Shown here one piece after another: positions 16,013 to 24,727 of a stretch of 64,000 nt of DNA. The DNA is taken from positions 372,001 through 436,000 of the forward strand of contig NZ_QJJK01000006.1 in NCBI RefSeq assembly GCF_003201475.1, written 5' to 3'. This DNA is from Chelatococcus asaccharovorans. Its GTDB lineage: Bacteria > Pseudomonadota > Alphaproteobacteria > Rhizobiales > Beijerinckiaceae. The number at the start of each line of letters is the position of its first letter. The stretch's first letter is position 1. The notes under the pieces were generated by a model, which was given only the letters and a program-made list of their open reading frames with translations, searched no databases and was not told the origin of the DNA. The position numbers and the translations under genes are program-made.

Positions 16013-17413
16013 ATGTCTGACGTCAGAGAGACGACGGCTGAGGCGAACAGCTTCCGCGACACGGACGGAGAAATCTGGCCCTCGGTCGTCGAACGCGCGA
16101 CCCGGGCGATCCAGGCAGGCGACGGCGAGGACCTGCGCGATCTCGTCGCGGATCTGCACGAAGCGGATGTGGGCTCGCTGCTCGAAGCGCTCCAGCCTGA
16201 CGACCGCCCTCGGCTCATCAGCCTGCTCGGCAAGAACTTCGACTTCACCGCGCTCACCGAGGTCGATGACACCGTCCGCGAGGAGATCCTCGAGGAACTG
16301 TCCAACGACGAGGTCGCCGAGGGCGTCCGCGACCTCGACGTCGATGACGCCGTCTATATTCTCGAGGATCTCGACCATAGTGATCAGGCCGAGATTCTGG
16401 AGAAGCTGCCGGCGCTCGAGCGGATAGCCCTCCAGCGCGGCCTCGATTATCCTGAGGACTCGGCTGGCCGCCGCATGCAGACCGACTGCATCGCGGTGCC
16501 ACCGTTCTGGAGCGTCCGACAGACCGTCGATTACATTCGCGACACGCCGGACCTTCCCGATACATTCTACGAGGTCTTCATCGTCGATCCCGCCCATCGC
16601 CTTCTCGGCGCGGTCCCCCTCGACAAGCTGATGCGGGCGCGCTGGGGCGATCGGATCGACAGCATCGCCACGGAAGACCACCAGCGCGTCCATGCAACGG
16701 ACGATCAGGAAAACGTCGCGCTCCTGATGCAGCGCTACAACCTCGTCTCCGTGCCCGTCGTCGACGACAGCGAGCGCCTCGTCGGCGTCATGATGGTCGA
16801 CGACATCGTCGACGTGCTCGATGAGGAGGCGGACGAGGACCTGAAGGCGCTCGGCGGCGTCAAGGCCGACGAAGAGCTGTCCGACAGCGTCTGGTATACG
16901 GTCAAGGGGCGCTTTCCCTGGCTGTTCGCCAATCTTCTCACGGCGCTCATCTCCGCGAGCGTCATCGACACGTTCGAGGCTTCCATCCAGGCGATGGTCG
17001 CGCTGGCGGTGCTGATGCCGATCGTCGCATCCATGGGCGGCAATGCCGGGACCCAGACCATGACGGTGACCGTGCGCGCCATCGCCACGCGCCAGCTCGG
17101 GCGCGCCAATGCCTGGCGCGTCATCCGCCGCGAGATGACAGTCGGGTTGATGAACGGCCTCGGCTTCGCGCTCCTGCTCGGCACCATGGCGGCGCTCTGG
17201 TCCGGCGTGCCCGGCCTCGGCGTCATCATCGGCCTGGCCCTCATGATCGTGCTCACCGCGGCCGCCGTCGGCGGCATCCTCATCCCCCTCGCCCTTCACC
17301 GCCTCAAGATCGATCCGGCGGTGTCATCAGGCCCGTTCGTCACGACGGTGACGGATGTCATCGGATTCTTTTCGTTTCTTGGCATCGCAACGCTGTGGCT
17401 AAGCAGGTCGTAA
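16013..17413 (+). CDS. mgtE: Magnesium transporter MgtE
   Basis: 466 residues. N-terminal MgtE superhelical domain (about 30-135), two CBS domains (about 140-275) ending in the connecting helix GVMMVDDIVDVLDEEADEDLK, and a C-terminal five-helix pore with the signature GGNAGTQTMTVTVRAIA. MgtE is a Mg2+-gated channel in the inner membrane; cytosolic Mg2+ binds the acidic N/CBS domains and closes it. The ATG at 16013 follows a GC hairpin cluster. A GH25 lysozyme gene follows 35 nt later on the same strand and may share the transcript. Confidence 0.97.
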   Translation: MSDVRETTAEANSFRDTDGEIWPSVVERATRAIQAGDGEDLRDLVADLHEADVGSLLEALQPDDRPRLISLLGKNFDFTALTEVDDTVREEILEELSNDEVAEGVRDLDVDDAVYILEDLDHSDQAEILEKLPALERIALQRGLDYPEDSAGRRMQTDCIAVPPFWSVRQTVDYIRDTPDLPDTFYEVFIVDPAHRLLGAVPLDKLMRARWGDRIDSIATEDHQRVHATDDQENVALLMQRYNLVSVPVVDDSERLVGVMMVDDIVDVLDEEADEDLKALGGVKADEELSDSVWYTVKGRFPWLFANLLTALISASVIDTFEASIQAMVALAVLMPIVASMGGNAGTQTMTVTVRAIATRQLGRANAWRVIRREMTVGLMNGLGFALLLGTMAALWSGVPGLGVIIGLALMIVLTAAAVGGILIPLALHRLKIDPAVSSGPFVTTVTDVIGFFSFLGIATLWLSRS

Positions 17414-17448
17414 AGAGAACTTCAATCTTTTCCGTCGAAACGTGAGTT

Positions 17449-18180
17449 ATGTTCGCCTTATCCCCTTCCTCACTTCGCAAGGCCCTCTCGGTGGCGATTG
17501 CGCTCGTGGTCAGCGCCTGCGCTGGTCCGTCGCGCGAACCCGCCCCTGAGGACTATCCCATCCACGGTATCGACGTGTCGCGCTGGCAAGGCGACATCGA
17601 CTGGAACACCGTGCGACGAGGGGGCGTCTATTTCGCCTGGATCAAGTCGACCGAGGGCGGCGACCACAAGGACCCGAAGTTCGAAGAGAACTGGAATGCG
17701 GCGAAGGCGGCCGGCGTGCCGCGCGGCGCCTATCACTTCACCTACTGGTGCCGGCCGGCGCGCGAGCAGGTCGAGTGGTTCAAGCAGGTCGTCCCCTATG
17801 ATCCGGAGGCGCTGCCGCCGGTCCTCGACGTGGAGTGGAACGGCCATTCCAAGACCTGCCCGAAGACTATTCCGCGCGCCCAGGCGCGGGCGGAAATGCG
17901 CATCATGCTCGAGGAGATGGAGCGCGCCTACGGCAAGCGGCCGGTGATCTACACCGACATCACCTTCTTCAATGACGTCATCAAGGATGACTTCGAGGCC
18001 TATCCGATCTGGGTCCGCAGCATCCGCCGCTATCCCACGAGCCGCTTCGACCACCGGAACTGGTGGTTCTGGCAGTATACGGCGGTCGGCCAGGTTCCGG
18101 GCATCAAGGAAAAGGTGGACCGTAACGCCTTCTTCGGCACGGCCTCGATGTGGGAAAAATTCCTCAACGGGACGCTCTGA
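17449..18180 (+). CDS. GH25 lysozyme-type muramidase lipoprotein
   Basis: 243 residues. Lipobox V-S-A-C (Cys24) after a hydrophobic signal. GH25 barrel: HGIDVSRWQGDIDW (39-52) with Asp42, VYFAWIKSTEGGDHKDPKF, RGAYHFTYW and the catalytic LDVEW (Asp127, Glu129), then IYTDITFF and WWFWQYTAVGQVPGI. It hydrolyses the beta-1,4 bond between MurNAc and GlcNAc. A membrane-anchored periplasmic role in peptidoglycan remodelling fits; no holin or phage genes are near, so it is not a prophage endolysin. Confidence 0.93.
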   Translation: MFALSPSSLRKALSVAIALVVSACAGPSREPAPEDYPIHGIDVSRWQGDIDWNTVRRGGVYFAWIKSTEGGDHKDPKFEENWNAAKAAGVPRGAYHFTYWCRPAREQVEWFKQVVPYDPEALPPVLDVEWNGHSKTCPKTIPRAQARAEMRIMLEEMERAYGKRPVIYTDITFFNDVIKDDFEAYPIWVRSIRRYPTSRFDHRNWWFWQYTAVGQVPGIKEKVDRNAFFGTASMWEKFLNGTL

Positions 18181-18232
18181 TCCAAGATCGAGCAAGGCTC
18201 GTCGCCTCTGCAGAGTTTGCGGCGGGAAACGG

Positions 18233-18380
18233 GGTGTCATCCCGGAAACGGCGAAGCCGTTGTCCGGGACCCATGAACACCGTCCTTCCATGAAAAGACG
18301 CCTTGTAAAAAGCCGAGCGGCCACTCACGAACCGTATCGGATATGGATCCCGGGCCCGCGCTGACGCGTCCCGGGATGAC
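18233..18380. repeat. Composite palindromic intergenic element, copy A
   Basis: About 148 bp with ends GGTGTCATCCCGG and CCCGGGATGAC in inverted orientation. The left arm holds an inner hairpin (AACGGCGAAGCCGTT) then CCGGGACCCATGAACACC; the right arm contains GGATCCCGGG...CCCGGGATGAC. The centre shares GAAAAGACGC with copy C. Lies 3' of the GH25 gene. Copies B and C are at 28443 and 32307. Confidence 0.85.
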
Positions 18381-18508
18381 CCGCGCGCCCTCCCCGCTGC
18401 GATGCGCCTCTCCCCCAAAGTGACTCCGAGTGACTTGCGCGACCCAAGTGACTTGCATCGGCGTCGCCGCTAAGCTTGCGGCCAAAGACGATCGCACGGG
18501 AGGCATCC

Positions 18509-19681
18509 ATGGCAGCCAACGCGCATACCGGCCTCGGTTTCGACCTCGGCGAGACGGCAGACGCCATCCGCGAGTCCGTACAGAGCTTTGCCGCCGCCGA
18601 GATCGCTCCGCGTGCCGCGGAGATCGACCGCAGCAACCTCTTTCCGCGCGACTTGTGGCCGGCCATGGGCGCGCTCGGCCTCCACGGCATCACCGTCGAG
18701 GAGGACTACGGCGGCGCTGGTCTCGGCTATCTCGAACATTGCATCGCCATGGAGGAGGTCTCGCGTGCCTCCGCCTCGGTCGGCCTGAGCTACGGCGCCC
18801 ATTCCAACCTCTGCGTCAACCAGATCCGCCGCAACGGCAACGCGGATCAGAAAGCCCGCTACCTGCCGAAGCTCATCTCAGGCGCGCATGTCGGCGCGCT
18901 CGCCATGTCCGAGCCCGGCGCCGGCTCGGACGTCGTCTCCATGAAGACCCGTGCCGAGAAGCGCGGCGACCGCTACATCCTCAACGGCACCAAGATGTGG
19001 ATCACCAACGGGCCGGTGGCCGATACGCTGGTGGTCTATGCCAAAACCGACCCGGCAGCCGGGCCGCGCGGCATCACCGCCTTTCTCATCGAGAAGGGCA
19101 TGACGGGTTTCTCCACCGCCCAGAAGCTCGACAAGCTCGGCATGCGCGGCTCCGACACCTGCGAACTCATCTTCCAGGATTGCGAGGTGCCGGCGGAGAA
19201 CGTGCTCGCCGCCGAGGGCGAAGGCGTCAAGGTGCTGATGTCCGGCCTCGATTATGAGCGCGCGGTTCTTGCCGCGGGGCCGCTCGGCATCATGCAGGCC
19301 TGCCTCGACGTCGTCCTGCCCTATGTGCATGAGCGCAAGCAGTTCGGCCAGCCGATCGGCGAGTTCCAGCTCGTGCAGGGCAAGCTCGCGGACATGTATG
19401 TCACGACGAACGCGGCGCGCGCCTATGTCTATGCGGTCGCCCGCGCCTGCGATCGCGGCGAGACCACCCGCCAGGATGCCGCCGGTGCCATCCTCTACGC
19501 CGCCGAGCGTGCCACCCAATGCGCCCTCGACGCGATACAGCTTCTCGGCGGCAACGGCTATATCAACGATTACCCCACGGGACGACTCTTACGCGATGCC
19601 AAGCTCTACGAGATCGGCGCGGGCACCAGCGAGATACGCCGGATGCTGATCGGCAGAGAGTTGTTCATGCGGACGGCGTAG
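18509..19681 (+). CDS. ivd: Isovaleryl-CoA dehydrogenase
   Basis: 390 residues, FAD-dependent acyl-CoA dehydrogenase of leucine catabolism, converting isovaleryl-CoA to 3-methylcrotonyl-CoA. Signature one [12 protein letters not shown] (130-141), signature two [33 protein letters not shown] near the end. Glu250 in [10 protein letters not shown] is at the position of the catalytic Glu254 of isovaleryl-CoA dehydrogenase, unlike other acyl-CoA dehydrogenases that use a Glu near residue 376. GGGAGG sits 5 nt before the ATG at 18509. The methylcrotonyl-CoA carboxylase genes often found next to it are absent here. Confidence 0.9.
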   Translation: MAANAHTGLGFDLGETADAIRESVQSFAAAEIAPRAAEIDRSNLFPRDLWPAMGALGLHGITVEEDYGGAGLGYLEHCIAMEEVSRASASVGLSYGAHSNLCVNQIRRNGNADQKARYLPKLISGAHVGALAMSEPGAGSDVVSMKTRAEKRGDRYILNGTKMWITNGPVADTLVVYAKTDPAAGPRGITAFLIEKGMTGFSTAQKLDKLGMRGSDTCELIFQDCEVPAENVLAAEGEGVKVLMSGLDYERAVLAAGPLGIMQACLDVVLPYVHERKQFGQPIGEFQLVQGKLADMYVTTNAARAYVYAVARACDRGETTRQDAAGAILYAAERATQCALDAIQLLGGNGYINDYPTGRLLRDAKLYEIGAGTSEIRRMLIGRELFMRTA

Positions 19682-19683
19682 CG

Positions 19684-19706
19684 CAAGTCGCTCTTTTGCG
19701 GACTTG
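19684..19706. repeat. Small AAGTC hairpin, 3' of the isovaleryl-CoA dehydrogenase gene
   Basis: CAAGTC (19684-19689) and GACTTG (19701-19706) form the stem; CTCTTTTGCG is in the loop. It differs from the copy at 1972-1998 at only a few bases and begins 2 nt after the stop codon. Confidence 0.65.
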
Positions 19707-20150
19707 CTCTTGCGAGCGCGCGATCATAGCAAAACGACAATAGAGTGCGTTCGCGCACATTCTGTGCGCACTCGAACCGCCCGCCGTCAGCCGCACATTC
19801 ACCCCACCATCAAATCAAAATGCATATTCTAGTCAATTTCATATTGGAATGATTTCAATCTGCATGAAATATCGCGAATTGCGTGAGAAATAATTGCCTA
19901 TACGTATTTGATCTATTTCTTCACATCTTCAAGGTGATAAATTTTCTCGCGCATGCGTCACATGCCGCGACATATAGACTGAAAACGTGCGCAAGGCTCT
20001 TGCATCTCCTGCAAAAATCCAAGCTACCTCATACCATTAGGCGGGTTCATGACATTTGCGCGAAGCCACGCGATCATGGCAGTGTCACCGAGTCATGCTG
20101 ATGCTTGTCATTATTGTCGCTGAGTCGACTGCGGCGGGCGGAGGCCTTGT
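19707..20150. other. AT-rich intergenic region
   Basis: From about 19800 to 20050 the base composition is visibly AT-rich, in contrast to everything around it (for example TCATATTGGAATGATTTC). An open frame of 72 codons at 19883-20101 has no recognisable features and I do not accept it as a gene. The region probably carries the promoter of the hydroxylase gene. Confidence 0.5.
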
Positions 20151-21014
20151 GTGGACCAGACGGACTGCGTAGCGATGACCTCACCTGCAACGACCGACCA
20201 GACGAACAGCACCCCGTCGCCAGATGCCAAGCAGACCTTCGGCACGGAGGGGATCGCGCCGATGGAGCGCGCAAGCCTCGTGACGCGCATTCTGATGGGC
20301 ATTGTCGGCTGGGCCGAGGGCCTGAACCTCAGATATTCGAAGGTCGGCAATCCGCCTGTCTACGACAAGGCGACCTTCCCCTGGGCGCGGGACATCGAGA
20401 AGGAATGGCACCTCATCCGGGCGGAGCTCGACAAGGTGCTGCTGCGCCAGAGCGAGCTGCCATCCTTCCAGGATATTTCGACCGACGTGAAAACCATCAG
20501 CCAGGACACGCGCTGGAAGACGTTCTTTCTCGCCGGCTATGGGTTGAAATCCGAGAACAACATCAAGCAATGCCCGGAAACCTGGCGCATCGTGCAGAAA
20601 ATTCCGGGCCTGAAGACCGCCATGTTCTCCATCTTCGAGCCCGGCAAACATCTGCCGGCCCATCGCGGCCCCTACAACGGCGTGCTGCGCCTGCATCTCG
20701 GCCTGATCGTCCCGGAACCGCGGGATAAGCTCGCCATCCGGGTCGACAAGCAGATCTGCCATTGGGAGGAAGGCAAGGCGCTGATTTTCGATGACGCGTT
20801 CAACCATGAGGCCTGGAACCACACCGACAAGACCCGCGTGGTGCTGTTCGTCGATTTCGTGAAGCCGCTGCGCTTCCCCGCGCGCCTGGTCAACTGGGCG
20901 CTCCTGAACATCGCGATCTTCACGCCTTTCATCCGGGAAGGCCTGGACAATCACAACGAATGGGAAAAGCGTTTCTATGCGGAGGCTGAAGCCTTGCGCA
21001 ACAAGGCGAGCTGA
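20151..21014 (+). CDS. Aspartyl/asparaginyl beta-hydroxylase family protein, LpxO-like
   Basis: 287 residues. Fe(II)/2-oxoglutarate oxygenase of the AspH family: His171 (LPAHRGPYNGVLRLHLGLIVP), His219 (DAFNHEAWN) and Arg229 (TRVVLFVDF) match the metal and 2-oxoglutarate ligands. A hydrophobic stretch after residue 242 (LVNWALLNIAIFTPFI) suggests membrane association as in LpxO, which hydroxylates lipid A acyl chains. The GTG start is supported by GGAGG at 20140-20144, 6 nt upstream. The first 40 residues are Thr/Ser-rich and poorly conserved, so an internal start near Met38 is possible. Lipid A as substrate is inference. Confidence 0.85.
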   Translation: MDQTDCVAMTSPATTDQTNSTPSPDAKQTFGTEGIAPMERASLVTRILMGIVGWAEGLNLRYSKVGNPPVYDKATFPWARDIEKEWHLIRAELDKVLLRQSELPSFQDISTDVKTISQDTRWKTFFLAGYGLKSENNIKQCPETWRIVQKIPGLKTAMFSIFEPGKHLPAHRGPYNGVLRLHLGLIVPEPRDKLAIRVDKQICHWEEGKALIFDDAFNHEAWNHTDKTRVVLFVDFVKPLRFPARLVNWALLNIAIFTPFIREGLDNHNEWEKRFYAEAEALRNKAS

Positions 21015-21055
21015 CCGCCCCCGCCGCCTTTGCCCTTTTTGACTGGAGTCCTGCC

Positions 21056-21901
21056 ATGGCCACCGTCGCCTATCCCACCGTTCCCGCCAACGGCGCCAAC
21101 ATCCCCGTCCTCGGGCTCGGCACCTGGCAATCCCGCAACGACGAGGCCGCAGCCGCGGTGGAGGCGGCGCTCAGGAACGGCTATCGCCATATCGACACGG
21201 CCATCGCCTATGACAACGAGGAGGCCGTCGGCGAGGGGCTCCGCTCCGCCGGCGTGCAGCGTGACGGGATCTTCATCACCACGAAGGTGCCTCCCGAACA
21301 GATCGGCGCGGGTGCCCTGGAGCGCGCCGCCGAATCGAGCCTCAAGCGGTTGAAGCTCGACCACGTCGACCTGCTTCTCATCCATTGGCCGAACCCCTCG
21401 ATCCCCCTCAAGGAATCGATGCGCGCCCTTGCGGCCGCCAAGCGGGAGGGACTGACGCGGCATATCGGCGTCTCCAATTTCCCGGTGGCGCTCCTCGAGG
21501 AAGCCGTCCATCACAGCCCCGAGCCGCTGGCGGCCAACCAGTGCGAATATCACCCCCGCCTCAATCAGGACGCGGTCCTGGCAGCCTGCCGGCGCCACGG
21601 CCTCGCCTTCACCTCCTATACGCCGCTCGGCCGCACGCAGATCCTCTCGGACCCGGTCATCGCCGCCATCGCGGAGCGCGTGGAGCGCACCCCCGCGCAG
21701 ATCGTCCTGCGCTGGCATATCCAGCAGCCGGACGTGGTGGCGATCCCGAAGTCGCAGTCGCCCGACCGCATCGTGGAAAACAGCCGCATCTTCGATTTTG
21801 CGCTCGAAGACGACGACATGGCGGCAATCTCGGCGCTGGCAAGGCCCGACGGCCGGCTGGTCAATCCCAGCTGGGGCCCGCAGTGGGACGACCCGAAATA
21901 G
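21056..21901 (+). CDS. Aldo/keto reductase
   Basis: 281 residues, NADPH-dependent TIM-barrel reductase. The catalytic tetrad is complete: Asp47, Tyr52 (RHIDTAIAYDNE), Lys77 (FITTKVPP) and His110 (LLLIHWP). IGVSNFPVALLEEA and VAIPKSQSPDRIVEN, the NADPH 2'-phosphate binding segment, are also present. Closest in type to 2,5-diketo-gluconate reductase-like AKR5 enzymes. It follows the hydroxylase by 41 nt on the same strand with a good upstream purine run, so the two may be cotranscribed. Confidence 0.93.
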   Translation: MATVAYPTVPANGANIPVLGLGTWQSRNDEAAAAVEAALRNGYRHIDTAIAYDNEEAVGEGLRSAGVQRDGIFITTKVPPEQIGAGALERAAESSLKRLKLDHVDLLLIHWPNPSIPLKESMRALAAAKREGLTRHIGVSNFPVALLEEAVHHSPEPLAANQCEYHPRLNQDAVLAACRRHGLAFTSYTPLGRTQILSDPVIAAIAERVERTPAQIVLRWHIQQPDVVAIPKSQSPDRIVENSRIFDFALEDDDMAAISALARPDGRLVNPSWGPQWDDPK

Positions 21902-22031
21902 TCTGAATGCGCAGGCATTATCGCCGGCCTGACGAGGTCGAACACAGCGCCTGGTCGATCGCGGCGGTCCGTTGATCGTGACCATGAGCTTTGCCATGAT
22001 AATGCCGCCTGTTCAGGTTATAGGCTGTTCC

Positions 22032-22562
22032 ATGAAGTGCTTCGCGCAGTCCACATTCGCCTTCGCCGTCGCGAGCCTCCTCGCCACGGCCGCCTTCGCC
22101 GGTGATGAGGGCGCGGAACCGCCTCCCTTCGGGCTGACGACGAATGTTGTCGCAACCCAGTCCGACAAGGAGGTCATCGAGTCCTGTCTCGCCGGCAGCA
22201 CCGATTCGCCCTATGCCTGCATCGGTTCCGTCGCTGTCGTCTGCGTGAAGCTGACCATGCCGCGCGGCACGCGGCAGGAGGCCTCGTGCACCGAGCGCGA
22301 ACGCATGGTCTGGCAGACGCGGCTGGAGGCTTCGATCGCGGAGGTCAATCGCTCGATCCCCGCAAGCGCGCGCAGGCGTTTCGCCACATTGCAGCGCGCC
22401 TGGCAAAACTACTACACGCTGAAATGCGATTTCATCAGCGATGATCTCCCCCAGGAGCGCTCGGCGACCCTGCAGAAGGGCTGCGAACTGCGCGAGATCG
22501 CCGCCCGATCGATCGAGGTCGAGCGTTATCTCAAGCACCAGAAGAAGCGGCAGCGCAGCTGA
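22032..22562 (+). CDS. LprI-like (DUF1311) secreted protein
   Basis: 176 residues with a signal peptide (MKCFAQSTFAFAVASLLATAAFA). The mature part has four cysteines and the DUF1311/LprI pattern C-x-E-R-x-x-W...L...L...W...R-x-x-x-C (CTERERMVWQTRLEASIAEVN, LQRAWQNYYTLKCDF). LprI from mycobacteria inhibits lysozyme; the family function in proteobacteria is less certain. In-frame upstream ATG codons at 21972 and 21996 would disrupt the signal peptide. Single gene. Confidence 0.75.
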   Translation: MKCFAQSTFAFAVASLLATAAFAGDEGAEPPPFGLTTNVVATQSDKEVIESCLAGSTDSPYACIGSVAVVCVKLTMPRGTRQEASCTERERMVWQTRLEASIAEVNRSIPASARRRFATLQRAWQNYYTLKCDFISDDLPQERSATLQKGCELREIAARSIEVERYLKHQKKRQRS

Positions 22563-22700
22563 GCGCGCCAGCTCCGACGCGACCCGCATCATCGTGATCG
22601 CGCCGGAGACCTGTCTGGTGTGGACCGTCGGCCACTGACGAGACGCTGTTAAGCTTTGCCTCTTTGAATGCATGGCTGGTTCATTCATTCGGACGGATGC

Positions 22701-23558
22701 ATGTTTTTCTACGCCTCGAAGATCATCTGGTTCCTGACCGCGCCATCAACCCTCCTGATGGCCATCGTCTGTTTTGGCGCCCTGCTCCTCTTCACACGGT
22801 TCTTCAAGACGGGCCGGATCCTTGTCGTGCTCGGTGCGCTCGGTTTTCTCGTCTTCGGCTCCAGTCCGATCCCGCGCCTGATGATCCGCGAACTCGAGCG
22901 CCGCTTTCCGCCCATGACGGCTGAGGCCGCATCGGCGCGTCCAGTCGATGGGATCATCGTGCTCGGCGGCGCGCTCGATTACCGGCGCGGGCAGATGCGC
23001 CTCACCGATGCAGGCGCGCGCGTCTCGGCGGCGCTGGCGCTTGCCCACCAGCATCCGGAGGCGCGCGTCGTCTTTACCGGGGGGCATGATGCCATTCTCC
23101 TGCGCGCCCCCGTGTCGGAAGCCGAGATGGCACGCGGCCTCTTCCAGTCCGCCTCGCTGGCGGACGACCGCATGATCTATGAGGGCCAGTCCCGCAACAC
23201 GCGCGAGAACGCCATCTTCACGGCCAAGCTTGTGATGCCGCAGCCCGGCGAGCGCTGGCTGCTCGTCACCTCGGCCTTCCATATGCCGCGCGCCATGGGA
23301 ACCTTCCGCGCCGCCGGCTTCGATGTGGAGCCCTATCCCGTCGATTTCCGCGCCGACGACAGCCTGGACGATATCAGGCCCTTCCGCATGGTCTCCGAAG
23401 GCCTGCGCCTCACCGACCTCACCGTGCGCGAAGCCATGGGGCTGATCGCCTATCGCCTCAACGGCTATACGGATGCGCTCCTGCCCTCACCGACGAATGG
23501 CGTGACGCCCGCTGCGCTCAATCGAGCCGCGGCGGCCCCAGCCGATAGACACCCTTGA
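22701..23558 (+). CDS. YdcF/ElyC family membrane protein (DUF218)
   Basis: 285 residues from the ATG at 22701: two N-terminal membrane helices (about 8-32 and 38-55) and a DUF218 domain (about 83-230) with GIIVLGGALDY, VVFTGGH, the SRNTRENA motif and LLVTSAFHMPRAMGTFRAAG. ElyC-like members take part in envelope polysaccharide or peptidoglycan metabolism; the biochemical reaction is not settled. The last 41 bp overlap the 3' end of the convergent DUF3253 gene. Confidence 0.9.
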   Translation: MFFYASKIIWFLTAPSTLLMAIVCFGALLLFTRFFKTGRILVVLGALGFLVFGSSPIPRLMIRELERRFPPMTAEAASARPVDGIIVLGGALDYRRGQMRLTDAGARVSAALALAHQHPEARVVFTGGHDAILLRAPVSEAEMARGLFQSASLADDRMIYEGQSRNTRENAIFTAKLVMPQPGERWLLVTSAFHMPRAMGTFRAAGFDVEPYPVDFRADDSLDDIRPFRMVSEGLRLTDLTVREAMGLIAYRLNGYTDALLPSPTNGVTPAALNRAAAAPADRHP

Positions 23559-23811
23559 ATGCGGCGGGGTCGGCGGGCTTGCCCTTGCGGTAGATCACGA
23601 GGCGCCCCTCCTCCGCCAGCCGCACGGCCATCCGCCGCACCGGCGGCATGATGCGCCCCCAGGCATCCGGCGACGCGCCGGCGAGGACGCGGGCCACATC
23701 GGTCGGATCGAAGGTCTTGCCGGGCGCGCAACGTGCGGCCAGGTCGAGCATCGCCTTTTCGAGCTCGGTGTCTGAAATCCGTGCGGTCCCGTTCATCGCC
23801 GTATCACTCAT
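23518..23811 (-). CDS. DUF3253 domain protein
   Basis: 97 residues, winged-helix-like small protein with the DUF3253 pattern (DPTDVARVLAGASPDAWGRIMPPVRRMAVRLAEEGRLVIYRKGKP). This reads like a DNA-binding fold but no function is known to me. Its ATG at 23811 overlaps the end of the DUF599 gene by 8 nt, so the two are coupled. Its 3' end overlaps the opposite-strand YdcF gene. Confidence 0.8.
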   Translation of the reverse strand: MSDTAMNGTARISDTELEKAMLDLAARCAPGKTFDPTDVARVLAGASPDAWGRIMPPVRRMAVRLAEEGRLVIYRKGKPADPAAFKGVYRLGPPRLD

Positions 23812-24535
23812 CTCTCGCACGCAGGTCTTTTGCAGCCATGTCGCCTTCAGGTCGCAGGTCGTCGTCGGGCCCGAGCGCGGCGAGTGCCTCCGACGAGAAC
23901 TGCCGGCGCCACATCACCGCCAGAACACCTGACGTCGCCACTATGAGCGCATAGGGATTGATGAACCAGCCGAGATAGGCAAGCGCGAAGAAGATGGAGC
24001 GCTGCCCGCGATTGAAATGGCGGGCGGCGGCGATGCTCATGTTGGCGGCGCGCCGCGCGGCGAGCAACGCCTCCGGCCGCTCGCGGTCGATGGCCATCGG
24101 CGTCGCCCCCATGAGGATGGCCGCGTAGTTGAACAGACGATACGACCAGGCGAATTTGAAGAACGTGTAGCCGAAGATGATGACGAGGCCGACGACCTTC
24201 GTCTCCCAGGCCGTGCGCGAGACCGGCACGCTGAGCGGCAGGTCGGCCAGGAAGGCGAGCGCTTCATCGCCGGAGCGCAGCAGCGCCAGCGCGCCGCCGA
24301 GCGCGATAATCGAGCTTGAGGCAAAGAAGGCCGCGCCGTTCTGCAAGGTCCCCATGATCGCCGTGTCGATCATGCGCAGGTCGCGCGACAGCATCTGCTG
24401 CATCCAGAGATGGCGCATGCGATGCATCCGGCTGTTGAGGCCCCGGGTCGCGAAGCGGCTCTCCTCGACCATGAAGCGATAGCCGAGCCACGCGACGACA
24501 AAGAATGTGAGCCCCACATAGTCGGCCAGGGTCAA
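23804..24535 (-). CDS. DUF599 family membrane protein
   Basis: 243 residues, about four membrane helices (LADYVGLTFFVVAWLGYRF; AAFFASSSIIALGGALALL; VVGLVIIFGYTFFKFAWSYRLFNY; IFFALAYLGWFINPYALIVATSGVLAVMW). DUF599 proteins are widespread in alphaproteobacteria with no established role. The start is taken as TTG at 24535 because AGGAGG (24547-24542) precedes it by 6 nt and TLADYVGL is where family similarity begins; the frame is open further upstream but there is no ribosome site. Followed by the overlapping DUF3253 gene. Confidence 0.85.
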   Translation of the reverse strand: MTLADYVGLTFFVVAWLGYRFMVEESRFATRGLNSRMHRMRHLWMQQMLSRDLRMIDTAIMGTLQNGAAFFASSSIIALGGALALLRSGDEALAFLADLPLSVPVSRTAWETKVVGLVIIFGYTFFKFAWSYRLFNYAAILMGATPMAIDRERPEALLAARRAANMSIAAARHFNRGQRSIFFALAYLGWFINPYALIVATSGVLAVMWRRQFSSEALAALGPDDDLRPEGDMAAKDLRARDE

Positions 24536-24727
24536 GGGATGCCTCCTGCTTGCGACTCGCTGCCCGCGACATTGGGATTTAACCGCAAGCGCCGCGCCGG
24601 ACAAATCGAGCCAGCGCCGGCTGGCATCTGTATGAATTGCATAATCTCAAATACACAACATAAGATTGAATTTGGCCTTACATCCGGCTAGGACATTGCT
24701 GAAGCGCCGTTCACCTCGGGGGAGACG

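Noticed and set aside
17449-18180. Prophage endolysin
   Set aside because: It carries a lipoprotein signal and no holin, tail or integrase gene is near.
19883-20101. 72-codon plus-strand frame in the AT-rich region
   Set aside because: No ribosome site, no recognisable feature, and codon use unlike neighbouring genes.
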